The position numbers were made by a program, and so were the translations under genes. This document shows, piece by piece, positions 22,805 through 32,255 of a stretch of DNA of 64,000 nucleotides; the first letter of the stretch is position 1, and each line of letters starts with the position of its first letter. This DNA comes from Bimuria novae-zelandiae CBS 107.79 (Eukaryota > Ascomycota > Dothideomycetes > Pleosporales > Didymosphaeriaceae). The stretch covers positions 808,533 to 872,532 of the forward strand of contig ML976671.1 of NCBI GenBank assembly GCA_010015655.1. The letters run 5' to 3'. The notes under the pieces are model-generated. The model had not been told where the DNA came from, ran no database searches, and saw only the letters and a list, made by a program, of their open reading frames with translations.

Positions 22805-24121
22805 CTATAGTATTAGGTAAAAGTGAGGTGAGTGGCCCGCGCACAACAGGGGTGTCGCTAAGATACCGAGCCATGTAAATTTCGCACGCTTGTCCTCTTT
22901 TATGTATAAATTTTAGTACCTAGTGTGACTACCTTTTGTATTAATTATAGCATGGCATCTAGCTAGCATGCTCTCGACGAGCTCCCTAAATACTTTACTT
23001 CTAATCAAGTCCCACGCTTCCTATATATTATCACGTAGCTAGCTATATATACGCTGCTTACCCCTAGGTAAATTAGGATAATACTACTTAATATAGTCCT
23101 TTATCTTATTCCACACTGTCTTAATTAGGTTGAGATCTGGCGAGAACGCTAGCTAAAAGATAGGGTAAATTCCTCTTAATTAAAGCTTTTTAATTATGTA
23201 AGTAGTAGCGTGCCCAGGAGCGCTATCTTATATAAATTAAAGATATAGATTAAGGCGTAGCTATCCGTGAACGAGAGGTACAACTCTCTTATAATAGCTC
23301 TCCTTATTAATACTCTTCTATTCCTTCTCCTAGAACACTGACGGCCCCTTCGTCGTATCTAAGAAGTAACCCTAAAACATCTAGCCACGCTTCTTACGTA
23401 GTTTCTTAATAATATAGAAGGGATCTAATTCCTCTTTAGGGCGCCTAGTAACCTACTTCTTACAATGCTAGTTACTAGTCACCTAAGTTTTGTCGCTCTA
23501 GAGGATTATATACTATTACTAAAGAGACTAGTTAGCGTGAGCTTTTGCCCACGCGAGGCGTAGCTAACGATTCTTCTTAGTAAGAGGAGGCTTAGTAAGA
23601 GCAACGCGGCAAGTATACCCCCTACTTTATAAAATATTCTAAATTACGTATTTACTAACGCCCTAGTAAGTAAAGGGACCCTTTATAAGGCGTAGGAAAC
23701 TTATCTGCTTCCCCTCTTAAGAGGATTTAATAAATTCTTTAAGCTAGTCTACTTGTTTATTTATAAGGGAGGGTAAATAACTAGTGCGCTTTTTTAGCGT
23801 AACACGTGCGCTAGTAATTACGTAAGCAACTTATCTTTTTAAAACCTTAAGAAGGTTAGTAATAAACGGGTAAGTATGCCTAGCTAGACGTAAGGTACGT
23901 ATCTGGAGGCGTTAGTCGCGAGTAAGGTATTAACGAGTTGGTATTAATAGGGGAGACATTATAGTGATGTTATGGTAGACAGCACACGACAGAGGTACAA
24001 GCATTATTATATAAATTACATAGAGCTAATGGTATTTCTGTTTAGTGGCGTCCGTTTTATATTAAGTCAGGCATCCCTGCTGTGCGCAGGCCACTTACCT
24101 TACTTTTGCCTAATACTATAG
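22805..24121 (-). mobile_element. Tc1-like element (about 1.3 kb) nested in the pogo-like element
   Basis: The inverted ends run from CTATAGTATTAGG at 22805 and include AGTGGCC followed by GCGCACA. The complementary end is at 24121, with TA on each side (22803-22804 and 24122-24123). The border assignment is complicated because CTATAG/TACTATAGTA is itself palindromic, so it may be off by a few bases. It carries one transposase on the minus strand. Confidence 0.75.
22925..24000 (-). pseudogene. Tc1-like (DD34E) transposase, minus strand, RIP-mutated
   Basis: Catalytic text is clear in the C-terminal half. DSAPGHATTYIIKKL near 23200 carries the second Asp, and FSPDLNLIKTVWNKIKDYI near 23110 follows. 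Lys stands where Glu is expected, 34 residues after the Asp (GAG to AAG). The end reads ELVESMLARCHAIINTKG near 22960. Upstream, the reading frame is broken by TAG and TAA. Confidence 0.75.
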
Positions 24122-25535
24122 TAGTCACTTTGTGCAACGCCACCCGGCTATTAAGTTAAAGTTAGGTCGCCAGACTAGCTAGGAACGCGTAAATAAGGCT
24201 ACTCTAGAAAATATTAGGCACTTGTTTAACCTATACAAAATAGTAAGCTAGATTCCCCCCCGGCGCAGGTATAATGCCAATAAGGGCAGTATTATAGAGG
24301 GCTAGGGCATTAATAGGCTTGTTATAGGCTCCTCGCAGGAGAGCCCGAACGCCGTACTAGTTAAGATAATAAATACCCGCACTTAGACCTCTATAGTAGA
24401 GTGTATCTCTGCGCTTAGCGTCGCTCTAGACCCCCTTATTATCTTCAAGGCTAAGAGTATCTAGGAGCAGTGGTTTAAGAAGGAGTTTTTAGCTTAGAAC
24501 CTAGGCTAGCATGTTACCTTTTCGTAAAATAGATAGACGAGTAATAACATCGCTGTCAAGTGGCTAGAAAAGGTGTTTTTACTATAGACTAAGCCTAATA
24601 ATCCCTTTAAGGCACGGTTACTTATTGTCAACGGCTATAGTAGTCATACTTTAGACAAATTTATAACTATATATTACTTAAATAATATCTACTTACTCTT
24701 TTTCCCTGCTTATACTTCACATCTACTCCAGCCTTTAGATTTAGGCTATTTCTTAAGTCTAAAGGCGGCGTATTAGCGCTTTATCGGCGAATATACGGCT
24801 TAGACAGATAAAACAAAGCTTAAGAAGGCCAAGTTTCTCGAATTTTATACAAAAGTACGTAAAATTGGCCTTTAAGAGCAGTGCATCCAATCTAAGTAGA
24901 AGGTAACAGGCTTATACCCTAAGAGCGTAAGAAAGCCCTTAGGTTCTCGCTAGGTAGTAGTGCGCGAACGGCTGTCAACACCACCCCCTTCTACTATAGA
25001 TATTAGGACGCCAAAACGCGGCAGCGATATTATAAAGCTATTTTCTAAAAAGAACTTCTCACTAACTACACGACGATGCGTTTAGCTTACTACTATAGCG
25101 TTTAACCGTACCTTAATAATAGTTACTATGCAAGACCGTAAGATTACTTCCTTACGTAAGTAGGTAAAGTAAGCTAACCCGCTAAAACGCTATAAAGTCG
25201 CAACTAATCTAAATAATCTCTTTATAAGTCTTGTAAAAGTTCTCTTTTAAACTAATTAAAAGCCTACTTAACGTGTTCGTAAGGTGAGAAGCGTAGAGTA
25301 AGGGGTTATTATTATAGAAAAAGAGAGTAGCTCTAAGAAGAAAGCAAAGTAATTATTAGTATAATATTTAGCACAAAATTAATAACTAACACGATAGTAT
25401 CTTAATCGTGATTTAAGTGTAGATAAAGAAAGCGATTAAAATCCTTTAAATACGATTTTTTTAATGCTTTTTCAAAATTATTTAATAAAGCTATAAGCAC
25501 ATTCGCAACGTAGAGTAGTGGCAGCGACGAAATTT

Positions 25536-25583
25536 GGCGGGGTGTCGGAAAATGGGGGGTGTCGGAAACTAGGGTGCCCGACT
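25536..25583 (-). repeat. right TIR of the pogo-like element
   Basis: Complement of the left TIR, better preserved. TTTCCGACACCCC occurs twice on the minus strand with a 17-bp period. Confidence 0.82.
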
Positions 25584-25585
25584 TA

Positions 25586-25665
25586 TCGGTGGTTTCGTAA
25601 AATCCCGCTACACATGTAATCTAGGCGCTTATTAGGTAATCGCTTCCTGCGCGTTATTTAACCCC
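25586..25665 (+). repeat. left TIR of the two-gene Tc1-like element
   Basis: Matches the complement of 29213-29292 with several RIP-type differences. No 17-bp phased motif is seen here, unlike the pogo-like TIRs. Confidence 0.75.
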
Positions 25666-25749
25666 ACCTATTTTTTCGTATAATCAGATGCCGTACATAA
25701 ATTTATTCCCTTAAACAATACCTTGCTATTATCCTTAAGGGTTATCGTA

Positions 25750-27475
25750 ATACTGGCCAAAAGTTATAAACGTAAGAGCACTTAGGTGTTTAAGGGGGGG
25801 GCAAGAATCCACCTTAAGCAACGCGGGCAGCTAAAAAGTCGCGTATAATAAAGTTACTTCGCAAAAAAACTCTTAAAAAAGTAAAGGCTAAGGCACCTTT
25901 ATAAGAGATAGTAAATAAAGCTAATTATATAACTACTACTAAGGTAGCTAAGGCAGAGCAACTTAAGGATAAGAACGTTAAAGAGTAAGAGATATACCTA
26001 AAGGATAGCCTATCGTTAGCCTAGCCAGGTCCTTTTATATAATAATTAGATAAGGAGCTTACTAAGGTAATTAATAAGACTTACGTAAGGTGTTGCTATA
26101 GAGCGTACTATAATAATAAAATAGTTAACGGCGTAGAGGATAGCAATTATAAGTAACTACTTAATAGTCTAATAATAGGCGAGGTTTAGAGATAGGCCGA
26201 CAACGTCGTTGTAAAGATAAGCACCTAGGAGAAAGTCTCTATTAAAAGCCTTACTATCGTTATATATTTAAGTTAAATTTTAGTAAAGGATTGCATAGCA
26301 AACGCTTTTAAACATGGGGAGAGTTACCTACGTTTTACTAACGTAAAAATTAGCGTAGAAGAGTTACTATAATTGGCGCCCCTAGGGGCCACTGCGTGCA
26401 TAGATTTTAACTTAGTGCTACTACTAGAGTTACCTTAGGTGCCTGCTTTAAGTTAGTCACGCGTAGGTAGCCCACAAGGCTCTTAGGTATAACTTACCGC
26501 TACTAATCGCCAACTCGCTAAGCTGCCAGACGTCATGGCGATTAACTAGATAGGTAATAGGCCAGCCATCTAAATACGGGACGCGTAGAGGTGCCAGGAC
26601 ACCATGTGCTCGAACTACGCCCATGTGTGCTACTTTCAGCGTACTAAATCGTTGCTGGTGCGATTCTCCGATCATATGCCCGTCGAGGGCAATATAGTCG
26701 CCATATGGGCCCGCGAGGTGTCGCTACAAAGGTGTATAGTTGCAGAGCCGTCAGACAACGTTCGGTTAATAATAGCGAGATCTCGTGGGCAGGCTAGGCA
26801 ACGGCAGAGGAGGAGCGACTCTAACGGCAAGCCTATAATAAAAGATATGCTTAAATTACTAATCGCGTCTATAGCAAGTTAATTAGTATAAAGTTAGCTA
26901 TCTTAAAAATTGCCTGCCTAGCAGCGAGAACCTAATCGCCTACTAGACAACCTACTAGTTTTAACGTAGGATCTATTAACTTACAGTAACGTAGAGGAGC
27001 TCTACTATATAACACTGCTTTTCCTATAGTGGTGGCTTAACAAGGGTCCACACAAAGATCGCAAAGATATAAGAAAGGTCTTTACTATAGTTAAGGATAA
27101 TAGAATCGACATTAATATGCTTATAGATTCCTCGGAGGCTAGCATGCCGTATATCTTGTAGCAAGAGGTGTAGAAGCTACTGCTGCCTCTACTACTTAAA
27201 CTTTAAGTATATGCCATCCAATAGCAGCGTGGATTTAAAGGACTAACTCTAGAGCAAAAAGCTTAGTGCCTAAAGAATATAAAGAAGGAGAAAGAGCGTG
27301 TAGAGCGAGAGGAGCAAGAGGAGGACATAGACAAGGAGAGCTTATTTATATAGTAAATGTAAAAAGTTACTAAAGCTTTTAGCCAGGTTACTAACGTTAA
27401 TTTTGCAGTTACTTGTACTTTACGCTCTAGTTATATTATTAATCGCTCCTAGACAGGGCGCGTTGTAAGTACTTT
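25750..27475 (+). pseudogene. unrecognised accessory coding region of the Tc1-like element
   Basis: A frame-coherent trace of roughly 570 codons, broken by TAG/TAA, runs on the plus strand between the left TIR and the solo LTR. Readable segments include ANYITTTKVAKAEQLKDKN near 25920 and GVEDSNYK near 26140. ATACIDFNLVLLLELP comes near 26390, and an open 92-codon stretch at 26604-26882 (MCSNYAHVCYFQRTKSLLVR). NLLVLTQDL-like text and a charged tail (NIKKEKERVEREEQEEDID) lie near 26950-27350. I recognise no domain and no DDE motif. The charged tail may form a coiled coil. It could be an accessory protein of the transposon or captured host sequence. At least one frame change occurs near 26880-26930. 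Confidence 0.45.
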
Positions 27476-27478
27476 TAT

Positions 27479-27930
27479 TGTTATGAGGCTCTCACGCCTT
27501 GTTCCAATCCGGGTTAGGGCGGTAAGGTATCGTGGTGCTTCACGGATTATTCAGTAGTATAAGTTGATGCGACACTTAGCGCGGCTAGATAATCTAATCT
27601 TATAATAAATAAGATAACTATTAGTCTGTATAGGAGAACGTACTCGCACAGAAGATATATAAGTTAACTATAAGGAAGGAAACAACAATAGGAAAGTCGC
27701 CACACTATATACTAGCCTATTCCTTCTTCGTAGTCCCGCCAAGGCCCTGTAGTCCCAGGGACTACGATAGTCCCATGGGACTTTCCTTTATGCGGGACTT
27801 CGTCACGTAACTGCTGACTAAGCTACCCCGCCCCCCATTAGGTCCCGTTAACTCTGCTACTTTGTTAACAATTACTTTCTTGGCGTAATTGTCTGGCTTC
27901 TTCATCCTTGTGGGGTTCGTGGTCGTAACA
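27479..27930. repeat. solo LTR (452 bp) with intact target duplication
   Basis: TGTTATGAGG...GGTCGTAACA, flanked by TTTAT at 27474-27478 and 27931-27935. It matches the split LTR at 22105-29535. It is GC-rich and nearly free of RIP between 27700 and 27930. Around 27740-27810 it contains GTCCC/GGGAC repeats (TAGTCCCAGGGACTACGATA) that could fold into a hairpin. Confidence 0.88.
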
Positions 27931-27939
27931 TTTATTAGG

Positions 27940-29200
27940 GGATTTACGTTCTTTATTTTGCTAATTTTAGCCTATAAAAATTAATTTTAAGGAATTTGCT
28001 GCCTAAATATACGTATATTATATTAACTTATTAATAGAATTATGTAGAACTGCGACGTAAGCAAATTAACGCTAGTAAATAATAAGTCCGCACGGGCTAC
28101 TATTGTTAGGCTTAGTAATATTTATACTTAATAATAACGCGTTAATTACTTAAGTCCTCTATCTCCTATACACCTTACACCTACTAGCCTGAGTAGCTAA
28201 AGTACTTTCTCGCCCGCTCGTCGTTATAGCAACCCTCCTATACACCCAGCTCTAAGAAATACGAGAAATCCTGAAAGATAGGCGCTTTCTAGAAGTTCTT
28301 TTTCATCCATGACTTTAACGCTTTAAAGCTCTACTCAATCGGATTTATATTAGGTGAGTACGGCGGCAGGTACTCGAGTACTACCCTAGCGTCTATATAG
28401 AGTTATTAAATTTTGGCTAATTAATAAATAGATGCGTTATCTATTATAATTACTAAGCGTGGCCTTAGGTACGGCGTGCAATACGGCAGCACTTTACTAG
28501 CAAGAAACTCCTTTATTAACTCTACTATAATTACTCCTTAATAGATAAGATAATTAAGATACCTATTAACGTCTATAGCTAGTAATAAACTCCACCTCTC
28601 TAACCTCTGCGCTAAGTACGATACCTAAACTAGCGTGTTTACCTCTAACTAGGTATATTTTTAATCGCCTGTACGCTCGTTACAAGCGCTCTTATTAACT
28701 ACTATTACTATCTCCGCCTTATACGCTAGCTGGCAGCGAGCTCTAAACGCTTAACAGAGAACTACGTTACGCTTAGCTACTACTTTAGTTATCGCTTTTT
28801 AACTCTACCTTATGCTGGCAAGAGTCTCCTATATAGTCGTTTATAAGGCTTTTACGTTGTACTCGTCATACAAGAAACTCTACATCTTATCTAGGTAAGT
28901 ATTTAGCTAGCCTAGTAGTAACTCTTTAAGCTTTTCGCGATAGTACTATAACAATAACAGCGGCCTACCTTGCTATACGTAGCTTGGCGGGTAAGGTTGC
29001 CCCTAGTACTTTAGACTAAGTTAAATCCTCCTAATTATTATCCTGGCTACCTTTATATCTCTTTAGATTTAGGTGTCGCTAACGTCGTTGTTTAATCGAT
29101 TAATTACGGCCTGTAACACTATCGGCGGTAACCTAGCTTTGCTATAGGTCCCTATAAAGGACTTTTAGATTCTTATAATATATTAAAAAGTTAATATTTA
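27940..29200 (-). pseudogene. Tc1-like (DD34E) transposase of the two-gene element
   Basis: Minus-strand text reads VIVVNKSACNERTGD near 28690, where Asn stands in place of the first Asp. Then come VLPYCTPYLRPRLVIIIDNA near 28440-28490 with the second Asp, and LEYLPPYSPNINPIE near 28330-28380. The Glu lies 34 residues after the second Asp. This resembles DDE_3-type transposases of fungal Tc1 relatives. Stops and at least one frame change break it. Its 3' end faces the accessory coding region, separated only by the solo LTR. Confidence 0.75.
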
Positions 29201-29212
29201 GCTAGTAAATCT

Positions 29213-29292
29213 GTGTTTTAAATAACGCGCGGGAATCGATTACTAATGCGCGGGGCAGGTCACATGTGTAGCGGGATTTTACGAAACGACAA
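29213..29292 (-). repeat. right TIR of the two-gene Tc1-like element
   Basis: Better preserved than the left copy. Followed by TA and then by the second half of the interrupted LTR. Confidence 0.75.
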
Positions 29293-29535
29293 TACTAGTC
29301 TGCTTCTTCCTCGTAGTCCCGCCAAGACGTCTTTCTCTAAGGTAGTCCGTGGGACTTCCTATAGTCCCGTACTTTATGCGGGACTTCTCGCTTATGCAGG
29401 ACTTTATTATATAACTACTAACTTAAGCTACCCCGCGCCTTATTGTGTCCTATTAACTTTACTACTTCGCTAATAATTACTTTCTTAGCGTAATTATCTA
29501 GCTTCTTTATCCTTATAGGGTTTGTGGTCGTAACA

Positions 29536-29781
29536 CTATCCCCCTCTTTAAAGTTATTATCCTAATACTTTACTTTGTCGTGCTGCTATACTATTAGCGC
29601 GTAGGTACTAGTTGCTATAAAGGTGCGCATCCCCGCGTTCTAAGGTAAATTATAGCCTCCTCTTAATTTCCCTCGCCTTACTAACCATGCTAAAAGCCCC
29701 TTGTTTATCCCTTGCGACCCGTCGCGCTCGTGCGTAAAAGGTAGAAGCTTAGGGCCTAAAAATAGTGTCTAGTTATAAGCG
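29536..29781 (-). pseudogene. 3' interior fragment of a minus-strand retroelement
   Basis: Starts with the complement of a purine tract (CCCCCTCTTT) right after the LTR. Stretches such as GCGCATCCCCGCGTTC and GCGACCCGTCGCGCTCGTGCG keep a high GC content. No domain could be identified, and no second LTR follows. Confidence 0.4.
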
Positions 29782-29952
29782 TTGTTAAAAGAAGAAGTTA
29801 TGGTGTTTTATTAACGCTACCTCCGGGTAGTGTGCGGGCTGTCTCGCAGCCTATGCCAAGTGTAGTCTATGGATTCCTAAGAAGGATTGGGAGCTCGTTT
29901 AGGAGGAGAAACGTAAGAAGCGTTTAGAATTACTTATAGCTAAAGAGCGCTA
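29782..29952 (+). pseudogene. Cys-rich, Lys/Glu-rich coding fragment of unknown family
   Basis: One plus-strand frame reads WCFINATSG, then CAGCLAAYAKCSLWIPKKDW, then EEKRKKRLELLIAKER. TAG codons stand where Gln would fit. The cysteine spacing suggests a small metal-binding motif followed by a helix. The reading runs up to the TA where the pogo-like element inserted and could continue at 31844. I do not recognise the family. Confidence 0.3.
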
Positions 29953-30021
29953 CTCGCCCCACACGCCAACCGGAGGTTGGCCCTGCGCAGCCCAACGTAA
30001 CTTCGCAGCCTAACGTAACTT
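29953..30021 (+). repeat. left TIR of the pogo-like element
   Basis: Begins CTCGCCCCACACGCC. It contains the hairpin and the 18-bp direct repeat. Confidence 0.9.
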
Positions 30022-30059
30022 TATATAAAGAATTAAAATTAATCTAGTCTTTTAACAGC

Positions 30060-31728
30060 GTAGACTTTAATTATATAGGCTAATATACAGTAGAGTTAGT
30101 GTAGCAAGTAGGGCAGGATCTACAGTCATCTCTCTAAGAGATGGGACCTATTAGGGCTAATTTTATAGGCTTTGCAAGTAGGCGTCCTTATACGTTTTTA
30201 TAGCCTTTTAAGTAACCTTTTAAGCCTTAAGCTTTATACGTTAATTAATTACTTATCGCGCTGCTTTAACAGTTACTATACTACCTTTTTATACTAGCCT
30301 TTTATCTTTAATCTGCCTTTTTTAGCGTTGTTAAGCTACTATAGTAATATTTATAAGGTCGCGCTAGGCTAGCGCGAGACTATTAATTAGCAATTACAAG
30401 CTTTTTAGGAATTTTGTAAGCCTCCTGCTTAATATATTGCTTCTCTCTAGGGCGCGCGACATTTTTTGATGCTGCCACTAATATGCTATAGGTGTATTAG
30501 CGATAGGGCTCAAATTAATAGCAGATAGAACTAATAGGGATAGCGTCTAGATAGGTGCTGGCAGCTTCATATAAACAAGCTCTAGATTAAATAGAAAGAT
30601 CCTAGCTTTCTCTTAGGCGCTTAGGATTATGCTGCGCTTAAATGTATCTATCTTAATCCTATAGATCGCATGTAAAAATTCGACTTTGTTAAAGTCTATG
30701 TAGCCAGTTCGGGTGGCCATCTCTATAACCTTTTTATAATTCTGCTTTAATAGCTAAAAATAGACAACGTCTAGAGGCTGCAGATAATATAATAAATATA
30801 GTAATAGTAAAAAGGGGAGTATCTTATAATTATCGCAGAACTATATAAACTCGATAGTAAGGTAGCTACTAAATTTATTAAATATAAGTAATTATTATAC
30901 GCCTTTCTAGCGCGCGCGCGTTTATATTTTAAAGAACTTTAGCTATTTTATTAAAATAGAGTTATTAGCGTATCCTAATATTAATGTAGCAATTATATAG
31001 CTATTAGGCAGCGCCGTATTTATATACTAGTAATAAAAGTAATTAATAGCCTGTATAATAAGTATAGGTTCGAGCACCTCTCTATTACTAAAGATTAATT
31101 TAATACTTGTAATATAATCGCGCGACGTCTCTAACGTAGAAATATAAAGATAATTAAACTCTATAGTAATAATCTATTAATTACTACTAACGCCTATGCG
31201 GAAGCCGGTTTCGTCTATATTATAGGTGTCTAATAGGGTAACGCCGTAGGTGTATATCACCTTTTTAAGCTTAATAAAATAATAGCTATAAGCTTTAAAC
31301 GTTGCTATTACTATATAATTAATATGCTACGACTTCTACTTTATGTAGTAATAGTCTAGATTTCTTAATAGCTATCGCGATAGCTAGTCCTTACTAAGTA
31401 GGGGAGCTCTGCTATCGGGGTGCACGCGATTAAGGATATATTAAGTAGCACCTTTTAACTATAGTATAAAGTATAGCATGCTAATAGTGTCGTAGCAACG
31501 TATATATAACTTTAGCGCTTTATCCTGGGTCTCTAAGAGTCGTAGATTCGTGTCGCTGCGGTTATAGCGGCTGATCTGGCCTCCAGCGCGCGCTCGAAGT
31601 CGCGAAATAGGCACGCTCCATTCGCGTGCTGTAGCTGCAAAATTGGGTATTTCTAAGCTAGAAAAACTAGAGAGATAATTAGAGATACGCTGCTTAATTT
31701 TATAGCTCTTGCTATAATATTTAGGCAT
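30060..31728 (-). pseudogene. pogo-like transposase, minus strand, RIP-mutated
   Basis: An 89-codon open start (MPKYYSKSYKIKQRISNYLS, then IPNFAATAREWSVPISRLR) is a typical psq-type helix-turn-helix N-terminus with spaced Arg residues. Further along, DTYNIDETGF near 31200-31230 marks the first catalytic region of the DDE_1 core. The remainder has frequent stops, and the C-terminal end is approximate. Confidence 0.8.
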
Positions 31729-31772
31729 AGTTATAGGTTGTTTATTAAGAAAATAGAAAAATCCGCGATAAA

Positions 31773-31841
31773 AAGTTACGTTAGGCTGCGAAGTTACGTT
31801 GGGCTGCGCAGGGCCAACCTCCGGTTGGCGTGTGGGGCGAG
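31773..31841 (-). repeat. right TIR of the pogo-like element
   Basis: Complement of the left TIR without a visible mismatch, although the interior of the element is clearly RIP-mutated. Confidence 0.9.
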
Positions 31842-31843
31842 TA

Positions 31844-32255
31844 ATCGCTAACGCGCCCCAGCTCGCGTGAACCCGAACGAAACACGCGCACGTGCCTCAA
31901 TGCTAGAACACATTGTTGACATCACTACGACGCGTTGGCAGCCAAGGACCAAACAGAGTACGTGCGACGCAAGGGCGCTGAGCGAGATTTGAATGATGCG
32001 ATGATGAAGTTGGTGGCTGGGAAATGGGTCTTGCGCAGGTACAGTACGTCAGTGGAGATCTGGGGTACATATGAGGGCGGTAGAGTTCTCGCCAAATCTG
32101 TCCGTTGACGTTCAATGCATCGCGTTACGAGACTGGTGGACACTGTTGTGTTGCCTTCGCGGAGTGCATACTTCACACCTGCCAATTCTGTTTTCCCAAG
32201 GTTATCAACGAGCGTTTTGGTGAGAAGGTCCTTGTCGCGTACTGCGGTTGTCAAG
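31844..32255. promoter_or_regulatory. upstream region of the HVA1-like gene
   Basis: About 410 bp of balanced base composition between the transposon and the start codon. No clear TATA box is seen. Open frames on the opposite strand are antisense shadows. Confidence 0.4.

Larger units (their letters stand above)
22540..25350 (+). pseudogene. pogo-like DDE_1 transposase, interrupted
   Basis: The N-terminal part (about 22540-22800, reading EELLEKQILQQEALSYAL) and the C-terminal part (24122-25350) flank a Tc1-like insertion. The catalytic region reads ALDPLIIFKAKS near 24430, then WLEKVFLL, ARLLIVNGYSSHT near 24620 and FFPAYTSHLLQPLDLGYF near 24700. The family normally has Asp in LIVDGYSSH, and the Asn here fits a RIP G-to-A change. 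A Lys/Arg-rich tail ends near 25350. Several TAG stops interrupt it. Confidence 0.75.
22338..25583 (+). mobile_element. pogo/Fot1-like DNA transposon carrying a nested Tc1-like element
   Basis: TIRs of about 48 bp begin AGTCGGGCACCCTAG at 22338 and end with the complement at 25583. TA flanks them (22336-22337 and 25584-25585). The right TIR has TTTCCGACACCCC at offsets 16 and 33, a 17-bp spacing, and the left TIR keeps the same layout with RIP-type changes. Without the nested element it is about 1.93 kb. A DDE_1-type transposase reads on the plus strand. Confidence 0.85.
25586..29292. mobile_element. Tc1-like DNA transposon with two convergent coding regions
   Basis: Imperfect TIRs of 75-80 bp share TTTCGTAAAATCCCGCTACA and, further in, TAATCG..TCC.GCGCGTTATTTA. 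They lie at 25586-25665 and 29213-29292, with TA at 25584-25585 and 29293-29294. A solo LTR (27479-27930) lies between the 3' ends of the two coding regions. Without it the element is about 3.25 kb, long for a Tc1-like element. A DD34E transposase occupies the right half on the minus strand. An unrecognised coding region occupies the left half on the plus strand. The element inserted into the LTR at 22105-29535. Confidence 0.75.
22105..29535 (-). repeat. retrotransposon LTR (about 470 bp) split by two DNA transposons
   Basis: The first part (22105-22337, TGTTAGGAGGCTCTCAC...) and the second part (29293-29535, ending GGTCGTAACA) together match the uninterrupted solo LTR at 27479-27930. The break falls at a TA. 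The complement of a purine tract (CTATCCCCCTCTTT) follows at 29536, so this is the 3' LTR of a minus-strand element whose interior begins to the right. No duplication pairs with TACAC at 22100-22104, so the element is truncated. Confidence 0.75.
29953..31841 (-). mobile_element. pogo/Fot1-like DNA transposon (1,889 bp)
   Basis: Apparently perfect TIRs of about 69 bp lie at 29953-30021 and 31773-31841, with TA at 29951-29952 and 31842-31843. Each TIR holds a 15-bp perfect hairpin (CCAACCGGAGGTTGG) and two copies of CGCAGCCYAACGTAACTT, 18 bp apart. The transposase reads on the minus strand. It is the outermost transposon next to the gene island. Confidence 0.9.

Noticed and set aside
1..31841. 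Centromere
   Set aside because: AT-rich nested repeats fit fungal centromeres, but gene islands with ordinary RIP-mutated repeats look the same; nothing in the sequence distinguishes them.
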